Positions 28,170-36,902 of a DNA stretch of 53,571 nucleotides are shown here, one piece after another (the stretch's first letter is position 1; each line of letters starts with the position of its first letter). The notes under the pieces are model-generated. The model saw only the letters and a list, made by a program, of their open reading frames with translations, was not told the origin of the DNA and searched no databases. This stretch comes from Gallibacterium anatis DSM 16844 = F 149 (lineage in GTDB: Bacteria; Pseudomonadota; Gammaproteobacteria; Enterobacterales; Pasteurellaceae): assembly GCF_000379785.1 (NCBI RefSeq), contig NZ_KB903674.1, positions 1-53,571 of the forward strand. The letters run 5' to 3'. Both the position numbers and the translations under genes were made by a program.

Positions 28170-28881
28170 TTTGTACCTCATTGAGTAATGGCACTAATGC
28201 GGTGGCTTGATAAGCGATCTGTTTTTGCTCATTTAGATGCACTTTTAACGTTATCTGAATCCCTTTTTTCTCTGCTAACCAATTAAATTTCAACGTTTCC
28301 ACTACATAACTTTCCGGCAGCAATTTATACCAACGTTTAGCAGTACAATTCGAATTATTGAGATGTCGTTGACACTCATCAGCTCTGCATTGTTCAACAA
28401 AACTGTTTTTATCCATAAACAACATTTCAATATTGTTATTACCGTAACGATAACCGAACAGCTCTTCGTCCAATCTGGAACTGCTGTTGCGTTCATTTTC
28501 AATACAGGCTTGATTGCGCCGCTGACTCCCGATACAACCATCCATATTCAGATCATAAAAAAACATAACACATTGAAAATAACCGGATTTTTCCTGATTT
28601 AACTGAATACTCTTACCCTCTATCTGAAACAATGCCAAATTATTTTCCCGTTTTGCTGCGTGATAGCCGGCACGGCGCAAATCTTTACTCATCAGCTGTA
28701 ACGCTTTATGTACTTGATTTTGCAACTGTAACTGCTGTTGTTGTTGCTGGCGATATTGATAAACCATCATCAACAATGAAACCAATATGGATACAATTAA
28801 CATCGAGATCATCAATACAATTAACATTTCGGGCAACGTTGCCCCGACAAAATAAGTCCTATGCTTAATTTTCATCTTCAT
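28153..28881 (-). CDS. comO: Competence pseudopilin ComO (PpdB type)
   Basis: The 242-residue protein carries a prepilin leader with the cleavage motif VG|ATLPEMLIV, including the conserved Glu at position five of the mature protein, followed by a hydrophobic helix. A Cys-rich domain follows (several cysteines, likely disulfides) with a pilW/PpdB-like arrangement and DLNMDGCIGS. It is a minor pseudopilin of the type IV-like pilus that pulls DNA through the outer membrane. It overlaps comN by 17 bp and comP by 17 bp. Confidence 0.82.
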   Translation of the reverse strand: MKMKIKHRTYFVGATLPEMLIVLMISMLIVSILVSLLMMVYQYRQQQQQQLQLQNQVHKALQLMSKDLRRAGYHAAKRENNLALFQIEGKSIQLNQEKSGYFQCVMFFYDLNMDGCIGSQRRNQACIENERNSSSRLDEELFGYRYGNNNIEMLFMDKNSFVEQCRADECQRHLNNSNCTAKRWYKLLPESYVVETLKFNWLAEKKGIQITLKVHLNEQKQIAYQATALVPLLNEVQNAALP

Positions 28882-29398
28882 ATTTCAAACAGGCACTTTC
28901 TGATATGTTTTCATTGATTCTTACCTCACCGAGTCCGCTATATTTGAAAAATGCTCTTTGCTGACCTGCTTGCAATAGAAAACACTTATTTTTCATTGTG
29001 TTACGTTCCGGTTTAAAGGTCGTCAACGCTTTTGGATAATAATCTTTCGCGATAAAAGTGATACTTTGCGGTGAATGCGGCATATAGACCATTCTTTCCT
29101 GGTGTTTCTCGCAGCCTTGTAAATACAGACAATTACAAATTGCCGCACTTTTTGGTTGTGCGATTAAACACCAATTATTCACTGATTTATTGGCGATTAA
29201 CTGCCAGCTCTCTAAAGAATGGTTGATACGTTGTTGTACTAAAGCTAAATAGTGCTGCAATCGATTCTGCTCGACATAAAGCAGAAATTGTTGCTGAATA
29301 TTACGCCAATCAGGTGCAACCCATAACAACGACAAAGAGAGAATAAAGATCACGACTAACAATTCAATCAAAGTAAATCCCGGTTGATATTTAGACAT
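28865..29398 (-). CDS. comN: Competence pseudopilin ComN (PpdA type)
   Basis: First gene of the cluster. The 177-residue protein starts MSKYQPG|FTLIELLVVIF, a textbook type IV prepilin signal with peptidase cleavage after Gly and the essential Glu+5. Three cysteines are clustered in CLIAQPKSAAICNCLYLQGC. It would be processed by PilD and assemble in the uptake pilus. I choose MSKYQPG, since the six-codon longer frame (MFWIFV) adds a hydrophobic stretch before the basic leader. A CRP-S site lies about 80 bp upstream. Confidence 0.85.
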   Translation of the reverse strand: MSKYQPGFTLIELLVVIFILSLSLLWVAPDWRNIQQQFLLYVEQNRLQHYLALVQQRINHSLESWQLIANKSVNNWCLIAQPKSAAICNCLYLQGCEKHQERMVYMPHSPQSITFIAKDYYPKALTTFKPERNTMKNKCFLLQAGQQRAFFKYSGLGEVRINENISESACLKYEDEN

Positions 29399-29472
29399 TA
29401 CAAAAATCCAAAACACTTTTTTGAATGAGATTAATCGTTTCTAATAACAATGAGAAAAAGAGTGCTTGTTTT

Positions 29473-29488
29473 TGCGATCAGGATCGAA
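29473..29488 (-). promoter_or_regulatory. CRP-S (Sxy-dependent CRP) site for the com operon
   Basis: The palindrome TGCGA-TCAGGA-TCGAA, flanked by T and A runs, matches the CRP-S pattern TGCGA-N6-TCGCA, which needs both CRP and the competence activator Sxy/TfoX. One base of the right half deviates. Its centre is about 82 bp upstream of the comN start codon. In Haemophilus the comNOPQ operon belongs to the CRP-S regulon, so the match in place and sequence supports competence control here. Confidence 0.75.
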
Positions 29489-29512
29489 AAAAAGAAAATT
29501 AAAATAAAAAAA

Positions 29513-29533
29513 GTGCCGCATCAGGTGCGGCAC
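29513..29533 (-). terminator. Terminator after sspA-sspB
   Basis: The stem GTGCCGCA / TGCGGCAC with a short loop is followed on the minus strand by seven T residues. It lies 9 bp past the sspB stop and just upstream of the CRP-S site, so it insulates the com promoter. Confidence 0.92.
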
Positions 29534-29542
29534 AATGGAGGA

Positions 29543-30004
29543 TTAATCTAGAATTCTAAGATGAGAAGTTTTTTTCTGCGCTTGGCTTTGTTCTTTAGAC
29601 TTCTCTTTATTTTCGTCAGGTGGCGTGTCTACAATATCGGCAAAACCAATCGGCTGATCATCATTGATTTCAGCGATTTCATATACTTCTTCATCTTCAA
29701 ACATCACACCGTCGCCATTTTCACGCGCATAAATCGCTAACGCTGCCCCCAATGGAATCACAATATGCCGGATAACGCCATTAAATCTGGCACTAAAACG
29801 AATTTCCTCATTACCAAGTGAAAGATTACCTACCGCATTTGGCGATAAATTCAGCACAATCTGCCCATCTCTCACATATTCAACCGGCACATCAACGTGT
29901 GGATAATCCGCATTCACCACTAGATAAGGCGTAAGATCATTATCAACTAGCCAATCAAAATAGGCTCTGAGCAGATAAGGACGTTTCGGTGCTAATACTG
30001 TCAT
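29543..30004 (-). CDS. sspB: ClpXP protease specificity-enhancing factor SspB
   Basis: SspB tethers ssrA-tagged proteins to ClpXP. The 153-residue protein has the folded N-terminal dimer domain (YLLRAYFDWLVDNDLTPYLVVNADYPHVDVP ... VLNLSPNAVGNLSLGNEEIRFSARFNG) and a disordered acidic linker ending in the short ClpX-binding tail (KTSHLRILD). Both parts look intact. It follows sspA by 9 bp in the standard operon, with AAGGA before its ATG. Confidence 0.96.
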   Translation of the reverse strand: MTVLAPKRPYLLRAYFDWLVDNDLTPYLVVNADYPHVDVPVEYVRDGQIVLNLSPNAVGNLSLGNEEIRFSARFNGVIRHIVIPLGAALAIYARENGDGVMFEDEEVYEIAEINDDQPIGFADIVDTPPDENKEKSKEQSQAQKKTSHLRILD

Positions 30005-30013
30005 TATTTATCC

Positions 30014-30652
30014 TTATTTGTCATCCATAATATTTAACGCGCTGCTGTTGCCCAATGATTTAGCAAAGCTATCACGTGAGAACACTTTATTCATATAATT
30101 TTTAATGGCTTTGCTGCCGGCACCACTGAACTCAATGCCCAATAACTGAATGCGCCATAATAACGGTGCTAAATAGCAATCCACCAAACTGAATTCATTG
30201 CTCATAAAATATTCATATTGAGTAAAAATCGGCGCAACCGCTAATAATTCTTCACGTAGCTGCTTACGAGCAGCGATTGAGTCCGGATTGTTTTCATCCA
30301 CCGCCTTCGCAAAAACAGGATACCAGTCATTTTCAATACGCTGCATTAGCAAACGACACTCGGCTCTTGCAACCGGATACACCGGCATCAAAGGCGGATG
30401 AGGGAAACGTTCATCCAGATATTCCATAATAATTCTAGAATTAAATAAAACTAAATCTCTATCCACTAAGGTCGGTAAACTTCCGGTTGGATTAAGTTCC
30501 AATAAATCTTCTGAAATTTCTCCCGGCTCGATATTTTCAGTTTCATAGGCGACGCCTTTTTCAGCCAACACAATTTTCACTTGGTGACAGTAAATATCGT
30601 TTTTGTCGGCAAAAAGTGTCATAATCGAACGTCTATTGGCTGCTATCGTCAT
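30014..30652 (-). CDS. sspA: Stringent starvation protein A
   Basis: SspA is a glutathione-transferase-fold protein that binds RNA polymerase and modulates stationary-phase and acid-stress transcription. The 212 residues match the E. coli length, with the thioredoxin-like N-terminal domain (MTLFADKNDIYCHQVKIVLAEKG) and YLDERFPHPPLMPVYPVARAE, the surface loop PHP important for polymerase binding. The start is MTIAANRRS, parallel to E. coli MAVAANKRS. It leads the sspA-sspB operon. Confidence 0.96.
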   Translation of the reverse strand: MTIAANRRSIMTLFADKNDIYCHQVKIVLAEKGVAYETENIEPGEISEDLLELNPTGSLPTLVDRDLVLFNSRIIMEYLDERFPHPPLMPVYPVARAECRLLMQRIENDWYPVFAKAVDENNPDSIAARKQLREELLAVAPIFTQYEYFMSNEFSLVDCYLAPLLWRIQLLGIEFSGAGSKAIKNYMNKVFSRDSFAKSLGNSSALNIMDDK

Positions 30653-30792
30653 TTATTCCTCCGCTAAAAAGTGGGTATAAGCCAGTTACCCGGATAATAA
30701 TGTAAAAATTTGACCGGTAATTATAGCACATTTTGTCGTCATACTGTTATAAATTTAAAAAAATTGGATGTAACTATTTAATATATAAAGAT

Positions 30793-32370
30793 TTATTTTG
30801 TAATCCCATACTGTCTTAGTTTATTGGCAACCGCAGTATGTGAGATACCTAAATGTTGCGCCAATTTTCTGGTACTTGGATATTCGGCATAAAATTTTTG
30901 CAAAATTGCCGCTTCAAAATGTCCCAGCATCTCTTCCAAAGTTGCTCCCTGCAACTGTTCAAGATTAAATTGAGAACACCATTGCTGTTGCAAATGCAAT
31001 CCGCTAATCGTCAATTTTCCATTCTCCGCCAATGAACAGGCACGATATAAGGCATTATACAATTCACGCACATTCCCTGACCAAACATGTTTCTGTAAAA
31101 ATGTAATAAAATCATTATCATAGTATGGCTGAGGAATGCCTAAACGGGCGGAAATCTGTTTCACAAATTGCTGTACCAAAAGAGGAATATCCTCTTGCCG
31201 CTCTCGTAGCGGTGGAATATTTAACGTCAGTACATTTAAACGGTGATAAAGATCTTCCCGTAATTTTCCTTGCTCAACATAAGCGGATAAAGGTTCTTGT
31301 GTAGTACAAATAACACGCACATTAACATAATGTTCCTGCTCCTCGCCCACTCGGCGAAAAGAACCATCATTCAAAAAGCGCAACAATTTAGCCTGCATCG
31401 GCAAAGAAAGTTCGGCAATATTATCCAACAACACCGTACCGTGATTCGCATACTCAAAAAAGCCAATGGTTTTATGCCCATTAGCGTTATAACCGAACAT
31501 TTCGGCTTCGGCATCTTCCGGCGGCAAGCCGGCACAATTTACCGCAATAAATTGTTGATCTCGCCGATTTCCCAAGTGATGACACGCCTTTGCAATAAAT
31601 TCCTTGCCTGTTCCGGTTTCACCTTGAATCAATAATGGTGCGTCAGAAAAAGCGAATTTTTTTGCCATCGAAACCATTTCTGCCATTCTTTTACTTTTTG
31701 CCACCACCTCATCAAAAGTATTGCTGTGATAAATATTGAATTGCTGGACATCAATACGCAACATATCAAAAGATTGTAACGTCACCACGCTGCCGATAAA
31801 TTGTTGTTCATTTTCTGCCAAGGTTAACGGCAATAAATCAAAACGCCAATGTTGGTCATCCAGCTGAATATGATGAGAAATCGCTAACGGTGCGGAATAT
31901 TGTTTTGACTGTTTTAAAAATGTTTGATACCAACTTGATTGTTGTAATGCCGGAATTGCATCAAGCAGAAATTGATCTTGTAATGAGCTGATCTTCGGCT
32001 TTTTTTCTTGTAGATAGGGTAACAATAATTGGGTGGCGTGCTGATTGGCAAACTCAATTTTCCCTGAAAAATCAATGGATAAGATCGGGTGAGGCAGAGC
32101 TTCAAACAATGCATTGAGTTCTATAGTTTTACGCTCGTAAGGCAAATAATCCAATTTTGTTACTGCCTTTACCCCATCAATTCGGCGTAATTTATCGCTA
32201 AGATAATCAATTTGAAAATTGGCAATTTTTTCAAATTTCAGATAAATAATTCCGTTCTGATCAATCTTTTTTAACTCAATGCCTTCTAAATTAATTTGCT
32301 CTTTAGCCAATAAATCCAGGACTTCTTTCGCCACCCCGATTCTATCAATGCAGGTTATCGCAAAACGCAT
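30793..32370 (-). CDS. tyrR: Transcriptional regulator TyrR
   Basis: TyrR senses aromatic amino acids and ATP and represses or activates aromatic biosynthesis and transport genes. The 525-residue protein has an ACT domain (about 1-70), a PAS-like domain (about 80-190), an AAA+ core with Walker A GETGTGKEF and Walker B GTVLLDNIAEL, and a C-terminal Fis-like helix-turn-helix. The GAFTGA loop needed for sigma-54 contact is absent, as in E. coli TyrR, which acts with sigma-70. Haemophilus influenzae is known to have a shorter TyrR; this one keeps the N-terminal domains. A TyrR-box-like sequence lies upstream. Confidence 0.93.
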   Translation of the reverse strand: MRFAITCIDRIGVAKEVLDLLAKEQINLEGIELKKIDQNGIIYLKFEKIANFQIDYLSDKLRRIDGVKAVTKLDYLPYERKTIELNALFEALPHPILSIDFSGKIEFANQHATQLLLPYLQEKKPKISSLQDQFLLDAIPALQQSSWYQTFLKQSKQYSAPLAISHHIQLDDQHWRFDLLPLTLAENEQQFIGSVVTLQSFDMLRIDVQQFNIYHSNTFDEVVAKSKRMAEMVSMAKKFAFSDAPLLIQGETGTGKEFIAKACHHLGNRRDQQFIAVNCAGLPPEDAEAEMFGYNANGHKTIGFFEYANHGTVLLDNIAELSLPMQAKLLRFLNDGSFRRVGEEQEHYVNVRVICTTQEPLSAYVEQGKLREDLYHRLNVLTLNIPPLRERQEDIPLLVQQFVKQISARLGIPQPYYDNDFITFLQKHVWSGNVRELYNALYRACSLAENGKLTISGLHLQQQWCSQFNLEQLQGATLEEMLGHFEAAILQKFYAEYPSTRKLAQHLGISHTAVANKLRQYGITK

Positions 32371-32438
32371 CTTTTATCTCCTCATATTCGTATACTGACG
32401 GCTATAATACCCGATAGTTCGTATAGAAATAAAGACAG

Positions 32439-32456
32439 CGTAAAGAAAAGTTTACG
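32439..32456. promoter_or_regulatory. TyrR box upstream of tyrR
   Basis: The sequence CGTAAAGAAAAGTTTACG matches the TyrR operator core GTAAA-N6-TTTAC perfectly in both halves (full consensus TGTAAA-N6-TTTACA). It lies about 70 bp upstream of the tyrR start and overlaps the last codons of yjjG. A possible -10 (TATTAT on the minus strand, near 32404-32409) lies between box and gene. Autoregulation of tyrR is known in E. coli; here it is inferred. Confidence 0.65.
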
Positions 32457-33129
32457 ATTTTTTTTCCACTAACGGTAACAATTCGGCAATCGTTTCTATT
32501 TGATAAGTCGGCGATATCGCAGTTTGGTTATCTCTACCATAATGCAACCAACAGGTATCCAAGCCAGCATTATTACCGCCAAGAATATCCGATTCCAATG
32601 TATCGCCCACAACTAACACCTCCTCACTATGTCGAGGTTTTGCCAACTGCAAAGCGTGATGGAAAAAATCAGGATGTGGCTTAGAAACGCCGATCTCTTC
32701 AGAAACCACCACAAATTCAAAATAATCGCTTAACCCCGTTTTCTGCAAACGTAATTGCTGCATTGCGGTAAAGCCGTTGGTAATAATGGCTAATTTAGCA
32801 CGATGTTGTAACTGCTGTAATAACTCCACCACGCCTTCCAGCGGACGACAAACTTCCGCCATTGTCACTAAAAAGCCGTGATTTAATTCCGCCGGTTTCA
32901 CCGACAAGCGTTTACCCCACTCACTGAAACGTTGCTCCTGTAAGGTTTTCGCATCTATTTTTCCATCTTGATAAGCCACCCAAAGCGGTTTATTAAGTTG
33001 TTGATATTCAATAAAATCTTCTTGTGTAAAATCAACATTATAGTGAGTGAAAAGTTGTTTTAACCCTGAAAACGAATCAAAAGAGAATAATGTTTCATCC
33101 GCATCAAAAAGAATCCAGTTATATTTCAT
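32452..33129 (-). CDS. yjjG: Pyrimidine 5'-nucleotidase YjjG (HAD family)
   Basis: YjjG is a HAD-superfamily phosphatase that dephosphorylates nucleoside monophosphates, including non-canonical pyrimidine nucleotides. The 225-residue protein has motif I FDADETLF, motif II IITNGF, motif III Lys near KPHPDFF and motif [15 protein letters not shown] start at MKYNWILF, which overlaps the dusC stop by 11 bases; the 12-codon extension upstream is within dusC and lacks a ribosome site. The overlap suggests coupled translation. Confidence 0.92.
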   Translation of the reverse strand: MKYNWILFDADETLFSFDSFSGLKQLFTHYNVDFTQEDFIEYQQLNKPLWVAYQDGKIDAKTLQEQRFSEWGKRLSVKPAELNHGFLVTMAEVCRPLEGVVELLQQLQHRAKLAIITNGFTAMQQLRLQKTGLSDYFEFVVVSEEIGVSKPHPDFFHHALQLAKPRHSEEVLVVGDTLESDILGGNNAGLDTCWLHYGRDNQTAISPTYQIETIAELLPLVEKKS

Positions 33130-34063
33130 TACATTCCTTATCCAATAAAGTTTGCAACTCCACATTGTTTTGACAATATTTCAATTTTGCAAACAGTTGT
33201 TCCGCTTCAATAAAATGGTTCAATAAAAACCTAAGCCACTGCTTAATGCGAGCCAAATGATACCAGCCGCTATCCCATTGGTTATCAACACGGCTGTAAT
33301 ATTGCAATAACATCAAAATGTTCCGCCACGACATTACCTCGCTATTGTCTTTAATCACATAGCTCAAATTAGGAATTTGCAATGCGCCGCGAGCCACCAT
33401 TAAATCCTCACAACCGGTAACGGCAAGGCATTCCTGCGCCTGCTGCGCATTAAAAATTTCACCATTGGCAATGACCGGAATCGATAATTTTTGTCGCACT
33501 TCGCCAATTTTCTGCCAATCAATTTTATCAGCCCGATAACCATCCATTTTGGTTCTACCGTGAATCGCAATCTCATCGGCACCGCCCTGCTGTACAGCGT
33601 CCGCAATTTCCAGTGCTTTTTGTTTATCATCCCAACCTAAACGTACTTTCACACTGACGGTTTTTTCGGAACTTACTGCTTGGCGAATGGCTTTGGTTGC
33701 TTGATAAATCAGCTCCGGCTGCTTTAACAAACTTGCTCCGCCACAACTGCCGTTAACGGTTTTTGAAGGGCAACCGCAATTAAGATCGATACCGTGCGAC
33801 CCCAACTCAAGCGCCAAGTTAGCATTTTCAGCCAACCATTGCGGATGTTGTCCTAACAACTGAACTCTTACCGGTGTGCCGCTATCAGTGTAACCCTGCT
33901 GATATAATTCAGGACAAAGCCGATAAAAAACCTTCTTCGGTAATAACTGGTCAACAACCCGCACAAATTCGGAAACACAAAGATCATAATTATTGCAAGA
34001 GGTTAAAAGCTGACGCATAAACGGATCCAGCACCCCTTGCATCGGTGCTAAAATTAAACGCAT
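33119..34063 (-). CDS. dusC: tRNA-dihydrouridine(16) synthase DusC
   Basis: DusC reduces uridine 16 of the tRNA D-loop with FMN and NADPH. The TIM-barrel begins [17 protein letters not shown]. The catalytic cysteine is in [20 protein letters not shown], and [21 protein letters not shown] and VIANGEIF give the FMN site. The E. coli signature GSGGGA is GSCGGA here, a conservative change outside the catalytic cysteine. The 314 residues are full length. It sits between djlA and yjjG on the same strand, 6 bp after djlA. Confidence 0.94.
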   Translation of the reverse strand: MRLILAPMQGVLDPFMRQLLTSCNNYDLCVSEFVRVVDQLLPKKVFYRLCPELYQQGYTDSGTPVRVQLLGQHPQWLAENANLALELGSHGIDLNCGCPSKTVNGSCGGASLLKQPELIYQATKAIRQAVSSEKTVSVKVRLGWDDKQKALEIADAVQQGGADEIAIHGRTKMDGYRADKIDWQKIGEVRQKLSIPVIANGEIFNAQQAQECLAVTGCEDLMVARGALQIPNLSYVIKDNSEVMSWRNILMLLQYYSRVDNQWDSGWYHLARIKQWLRFLLNHFIEAEQLFAKLKYCQNNVELQTLLDKECNEI

Positions 34064-34069
34064 TCTATT

Positions 34070-34942
34070 TTATTTCTTCCAACCTTTGACCTTACAGATC
34101 AAATCATAGGCAGCTTGAATTTGTTGGGCTTTCTCTTTTGCCATCTCCATCATCTGTTCCGGCAATCCTTTCGCAATCAATTTATCCGGATGATGTTCAT
34201 TCATTAATTTACGATAAGCTCTTTTCACTGTAGCACGATCATCTTCTGCTGATACGCCTAACACACGATAAGCATCCTCTAGTGTCGGCCCGGAAGAACT
34301 TTGTGCCGCATTTTGGTATCCGCCGTAGGATTGTTGATATTGATAATCACCATTTTGTTGTTGGTATTGACGATAAAAACCGCCTTGAGAAAATTGACGT
34401 GCCGCATAAATCATCGCCAGCATCTGCTCAAATTGCATTCTTGAATAGCCCAACTCTTCGGCAACAATGAACAAAACTTCTTTTTCATTCGGGTGCAATT
34501 CTTGATCTGCCAGCGCCGTTTGAATCTGAATTTCCAAAAACATACGCAACAGGTCTGTACGCTGTCCACATCCGGCTCTAAACTCTCTGATGGCTTGACG
34601 AATAGGGAAATCAGCCTCTTTTCCTCGTGTAAATGCCGCTTTTGCTAATTGTCGATGCGCTTCATCAAGCTGCATACGATCCATAAACATATTGGCTAAT
34701 TGAATGTCTTCTGCCGTAACCCGACCTTTAGACTTGCTCAAATGTCCCATCACCGCAAAAGTGGTCTGCATAAATAGAGATTGACGTGAAACGGAACGCC
34801 CGAATAAAGAGGAACGTACGCTGCCCAACTCATATAATTTTTTATCGGCTAAATGCCCTAAAATAGCGCCGAAAATTGCGCCAAAAAAGCCGCCGAATTT
34901 AAAACCGACAATGATCCCGATTAACTTACCGATAAAATTCAT
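34070..34942 (-). CDS. djlA: Membrane-anchored DnaJ-like co-chaperone DjlA
   Basis: DjlA is an inner-membrane co-chaperone that stimulates DnaK. The 290-residue protein has a single Gly-rich membrane segment at the N-terminus (FKFGGFFGAIFGAILGHLA), whose GxxxG pattern promotes dimerisation, a central TerB-like helical domain (about 55-180), a Gln/Tyr/Gly-rich linker and a C-terminal J domain (YRVLGVSAEDDRATVKRAYR) with the HPD motif intact. Length and order match E. coli DjlA. Confidence 0.95.
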   Translation of the reverse strand: MNFIGKLIGIIVGFKFGGFFGAIFGAILGHLADKKLYELGSVRSSLFGRSVSRQSLFMQTTFAVMGHLSKSKGRVTAEDIQLANMFMDRMQLDEAHRQLAKAAFTRGKEADFPIRQAIREFRAGCGQRTDLLRMFLEIQIQTALADQELHPNEKEVLFIVAEELGYSRMQFEQMLAMIYAARQFSQGGFYRQYQQQNGDYQYQQSYGGYQNAAQSSSGPTLEDAYRVLGVSAEDDRATVKRAYRKLMNEHHPDKLIAKGLPEQMMEMAKEKAQQIQAAYDLICKVKGWKK

Positions 34943-35025
34943 CTCTTATCTTTTCCCTTCTATCTAGGTTAAAAAATCGGTCTATTCTACCGCACAAATA
35001 GGGAAGTCGCGAATGGATTTCAACG

Positions 35026-35469
35026 CTAATCCTGCGCTTTGAACGCTTCTGAAATTTCTTCTTGAGAAAAACCGCGTGATAATAAAAAACGCCACATTTT
35101 TTGCTTGGTTTTAAAATCGGAAACTATGGCGTAATCAGGAAATTTTTTTGCTAACGTCTGCTGTGCTAACGCATACCAATCAATATCGGCTTGTTCCAAT
35201 GCGTGTTGCATCACTTCATTTTGAATGCCTTTTTGTTGTAACTCCTGTTTAATGCGTTGTAAGCCATAACCTTTGTGCACTCTTGAAAGTAAGAAATACT
35301 CACAGAAGCGGAAGTCATTTTGCCAATTTTTCTCCTGACATTTTGCAATAGTTTGTTCTATTTCCTGTTCCGAAAAGGCTTTTGCTTGCATCTTACAACG
35401 TAATTCATACTCGCTGTAATCTCGAATTGCCAACAATTTCAATACATAATTAAGGGCAAGATTTTCCAT
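35026..35469 (-). CDS. recX: Regulatory protein RecX
   Basis: RecX inhibits RecA filament growth and recombinase activity. The 147-residue protein is helical and contains the RecX repeats: LLAIRDYSEYELRCKMQAK, FRFCEYFLLSRVHKGYGLQRIKQELQQKGI and KTKQKMWRFLLSRGFSQEEISEAF. It lies 157 bp downstream of recA on the same strand, with the recA terminator between; as in other bacteria, some read-through would give low recX expression. Confidence 0.93.
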   Translation of the reverse strand: MENLALNYVLKLLAIRDYSEYELRCKMQAKAFSEQEIEQTIAKCQEKNWQNDFRFCEYFLLSRVHKGYGLQRIKQELQQKGIQNEVMQHALEQADIDWYALAQQTLAKKFPDYAIVSDFKTKQKMWRFLLSRGFSQEEISEAFKAQD

Positions 35470-35579
35470 AATTCAATCGCTGTTAATTTATTGAATAGAG
35501 AACATAATCATAATGAACAGACAATAAAATAAATAGTTAAAATAACCGAGCTGTTCAGATGTTATCTATAATTGAAAAA

Positions 35580-35616
35580 ATCCCTGCCGATCAAACTTTT
35601 GATTTTAGGCAGGGAT
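35580..35616 (-). terminator. Terminator after recA
   Basis: A 9-bp stem (ATCCCTGCC / GGCAGGGAT) with a 19-base loop is followed on the minus strand by six T residues, 10 bp after the recA stop. It likely attenuates transcription into recX. Confidence 0.83.
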
Positions 35617-35626
35617 ATTGAGGGTA

Positions 35627-36694
35627 TTATTCACCGAAATTTAATGCGTCATCTTCCGGTTGTTTTTCTGTATCATCCGCAACTAATAACTGCTCCGGAT
35701 TGGAAAGCAACTCTTCACGTAATTTACGTTCCAACTCGGCAGCCACCTCCGGATGTTCGGCAAGCCACTTCATTGCATTGGTACGACCTTGACCAATCTT
35801 TTCATCATTGTAGGAATACCAAGCACCTGATTTATTAAGCAATTTATGTTTCACGCCCAATTCGATTAATTCACCGTTTTTCGAAATACCTTCTCCGTAA
35901 AGAATTTGGAATTCTGCTTGTCTAAATGGCGCGGCAACTTTATTTTTCACCACTTTAACTCTGGTTTCGTTACCAATTACTTCATCGCCATCAGTAATTG
36001 AGCCTGTGCGGCGAATATCCAAACGCACTGAAGCATAGAATTTTAAGGCATTACCACCGGTTGTTGTTTCTGGATTACCAAACATAACCCCAATTTTCAT
36101 ACGAATTTGGTTAATAAACACCACTAAACAGTTTGCAGTTTTGATATGACCGGTAAGTTTACGCAATGCCTGAGACATTAAACGTGCCTGTAACCCCATA
36201 TGGGAATCACCCATATCACCTTCAATTTCCGCTTTCGGTGTTAATGCTGCTACAGAGTCAATAATAATGACATCCACCGCTCCGGAACGTACTAAAGCAT
36301 CACAAATTTCCAACGCCTGTTCGCCGTTATCCGGTTGCGAAACTAAAAGTGATTGTACATCAACCCCTAATTTAGAGGCATAAATAGGATCCAATGCGTG
36401 TTCCGCATCAATAAAGGCACAGGTTTTACCCTCTTTTTGTGCTTGCGCAATCACAGATAAAGTTAATGTGGTTTTACCGGAAGATTCAGGCCCAAAAATC
36501 TCAACGATGCGCCCCATTGGCAAACCACCAATACCTAACGCCACATCTAATGCCAATGAACCGGTAGAAACCGCTTCCACATCCAATGTTTGTGTATCAC
36601 CAAGGCGCATAATTGAACCTTTACCGAATTGTTTTTCAATTTGCCCTAATGCTGCTGCCAATGCTCTTTCTTTATCTTCATTGTTTGTTGTCAT
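35627..36694 (-). CDS. recA: Recombinase A
   Basis: RecA forms filaments on single-stranded DNA, performs strand exchange and triggers LexA self-cleavage. The 355-residue protein has [10 protein letters not shown] (Walker A), [21 protein letters not shown] (Walker B), the L1/L2 loop regions ([46 protein letters not shown]) and an acidic tail. I start at MTTNNEDK, since AAAAGGG lies eight bases upstream; the two ATGs before it sit on or next to that site. A LexA box controls its promoter. Confidence 0.98.
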   Translation of the reverse strand: MTTNNEDKERALAAALGQIEKQFGKGSIMRLGDTQTLDVEAVSTGSLALDVALGIGGLPMGRIVEIFGPESSGKTTLTLSVIAQAQKEGKTCAFIDAEHALDPIYASKLGVDVQSLLVSQPDNGEQALEICDALVRSGAVDVIIIDSVAALTPKAEIEGDMGDSHMGLQARLMSQALRKLTGHIKTANCLVVFINQIRMKIGVMFGNPETTTGGNALKFYASVRLDIRRTGSITDGDEVIGNETRVKVVKNKVAAPFRQAEFQILYGEGISKNGELIELGVKHKLLNKSGAWYSYNDEKIGQGRTNAMKWLAEHPEVAAELERKLREELLSNPEQLLVADDTEKQPEDDALNFGE

Positions 36695-36739
36695 ATTCAT
36701 TGCCCTTTTATTCATAAACTACGAGGAAATTTTCCGCTT

Positions 36740-36767
36740 ATTATACTGTATAGTTATACAGTATCAA
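36740..36767 (-). promoter_or_regulatory. recA promoter with embedded LexA (SOS) box
   Basis: On the minus strand, -35 TTGATA (36762-36767) and -10 TATAAT (36740-36745) are separated by exactly 16 bp, and this spacer is the LexA operator CTGT-N8-ACAG (36746-36761), part of a longer near-perfect palindrome. LexA binding would therefore block polymerase entirely. The start codon lies about 45 bp downstream of the -10. Confidence 0.93.
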
Positions 36768-36902
36768 GCATTTTATGTTACCAATAATTAAAACTGTGAA
36801 CTTGCTTCCAAATTTTACACATATTATAGCGCTGACTGTTTGTAACTTTCGCTTTGTTTCATCATCTTTTATACTATTCATCCGGCAAAAAGGATAATAA
36901 TT

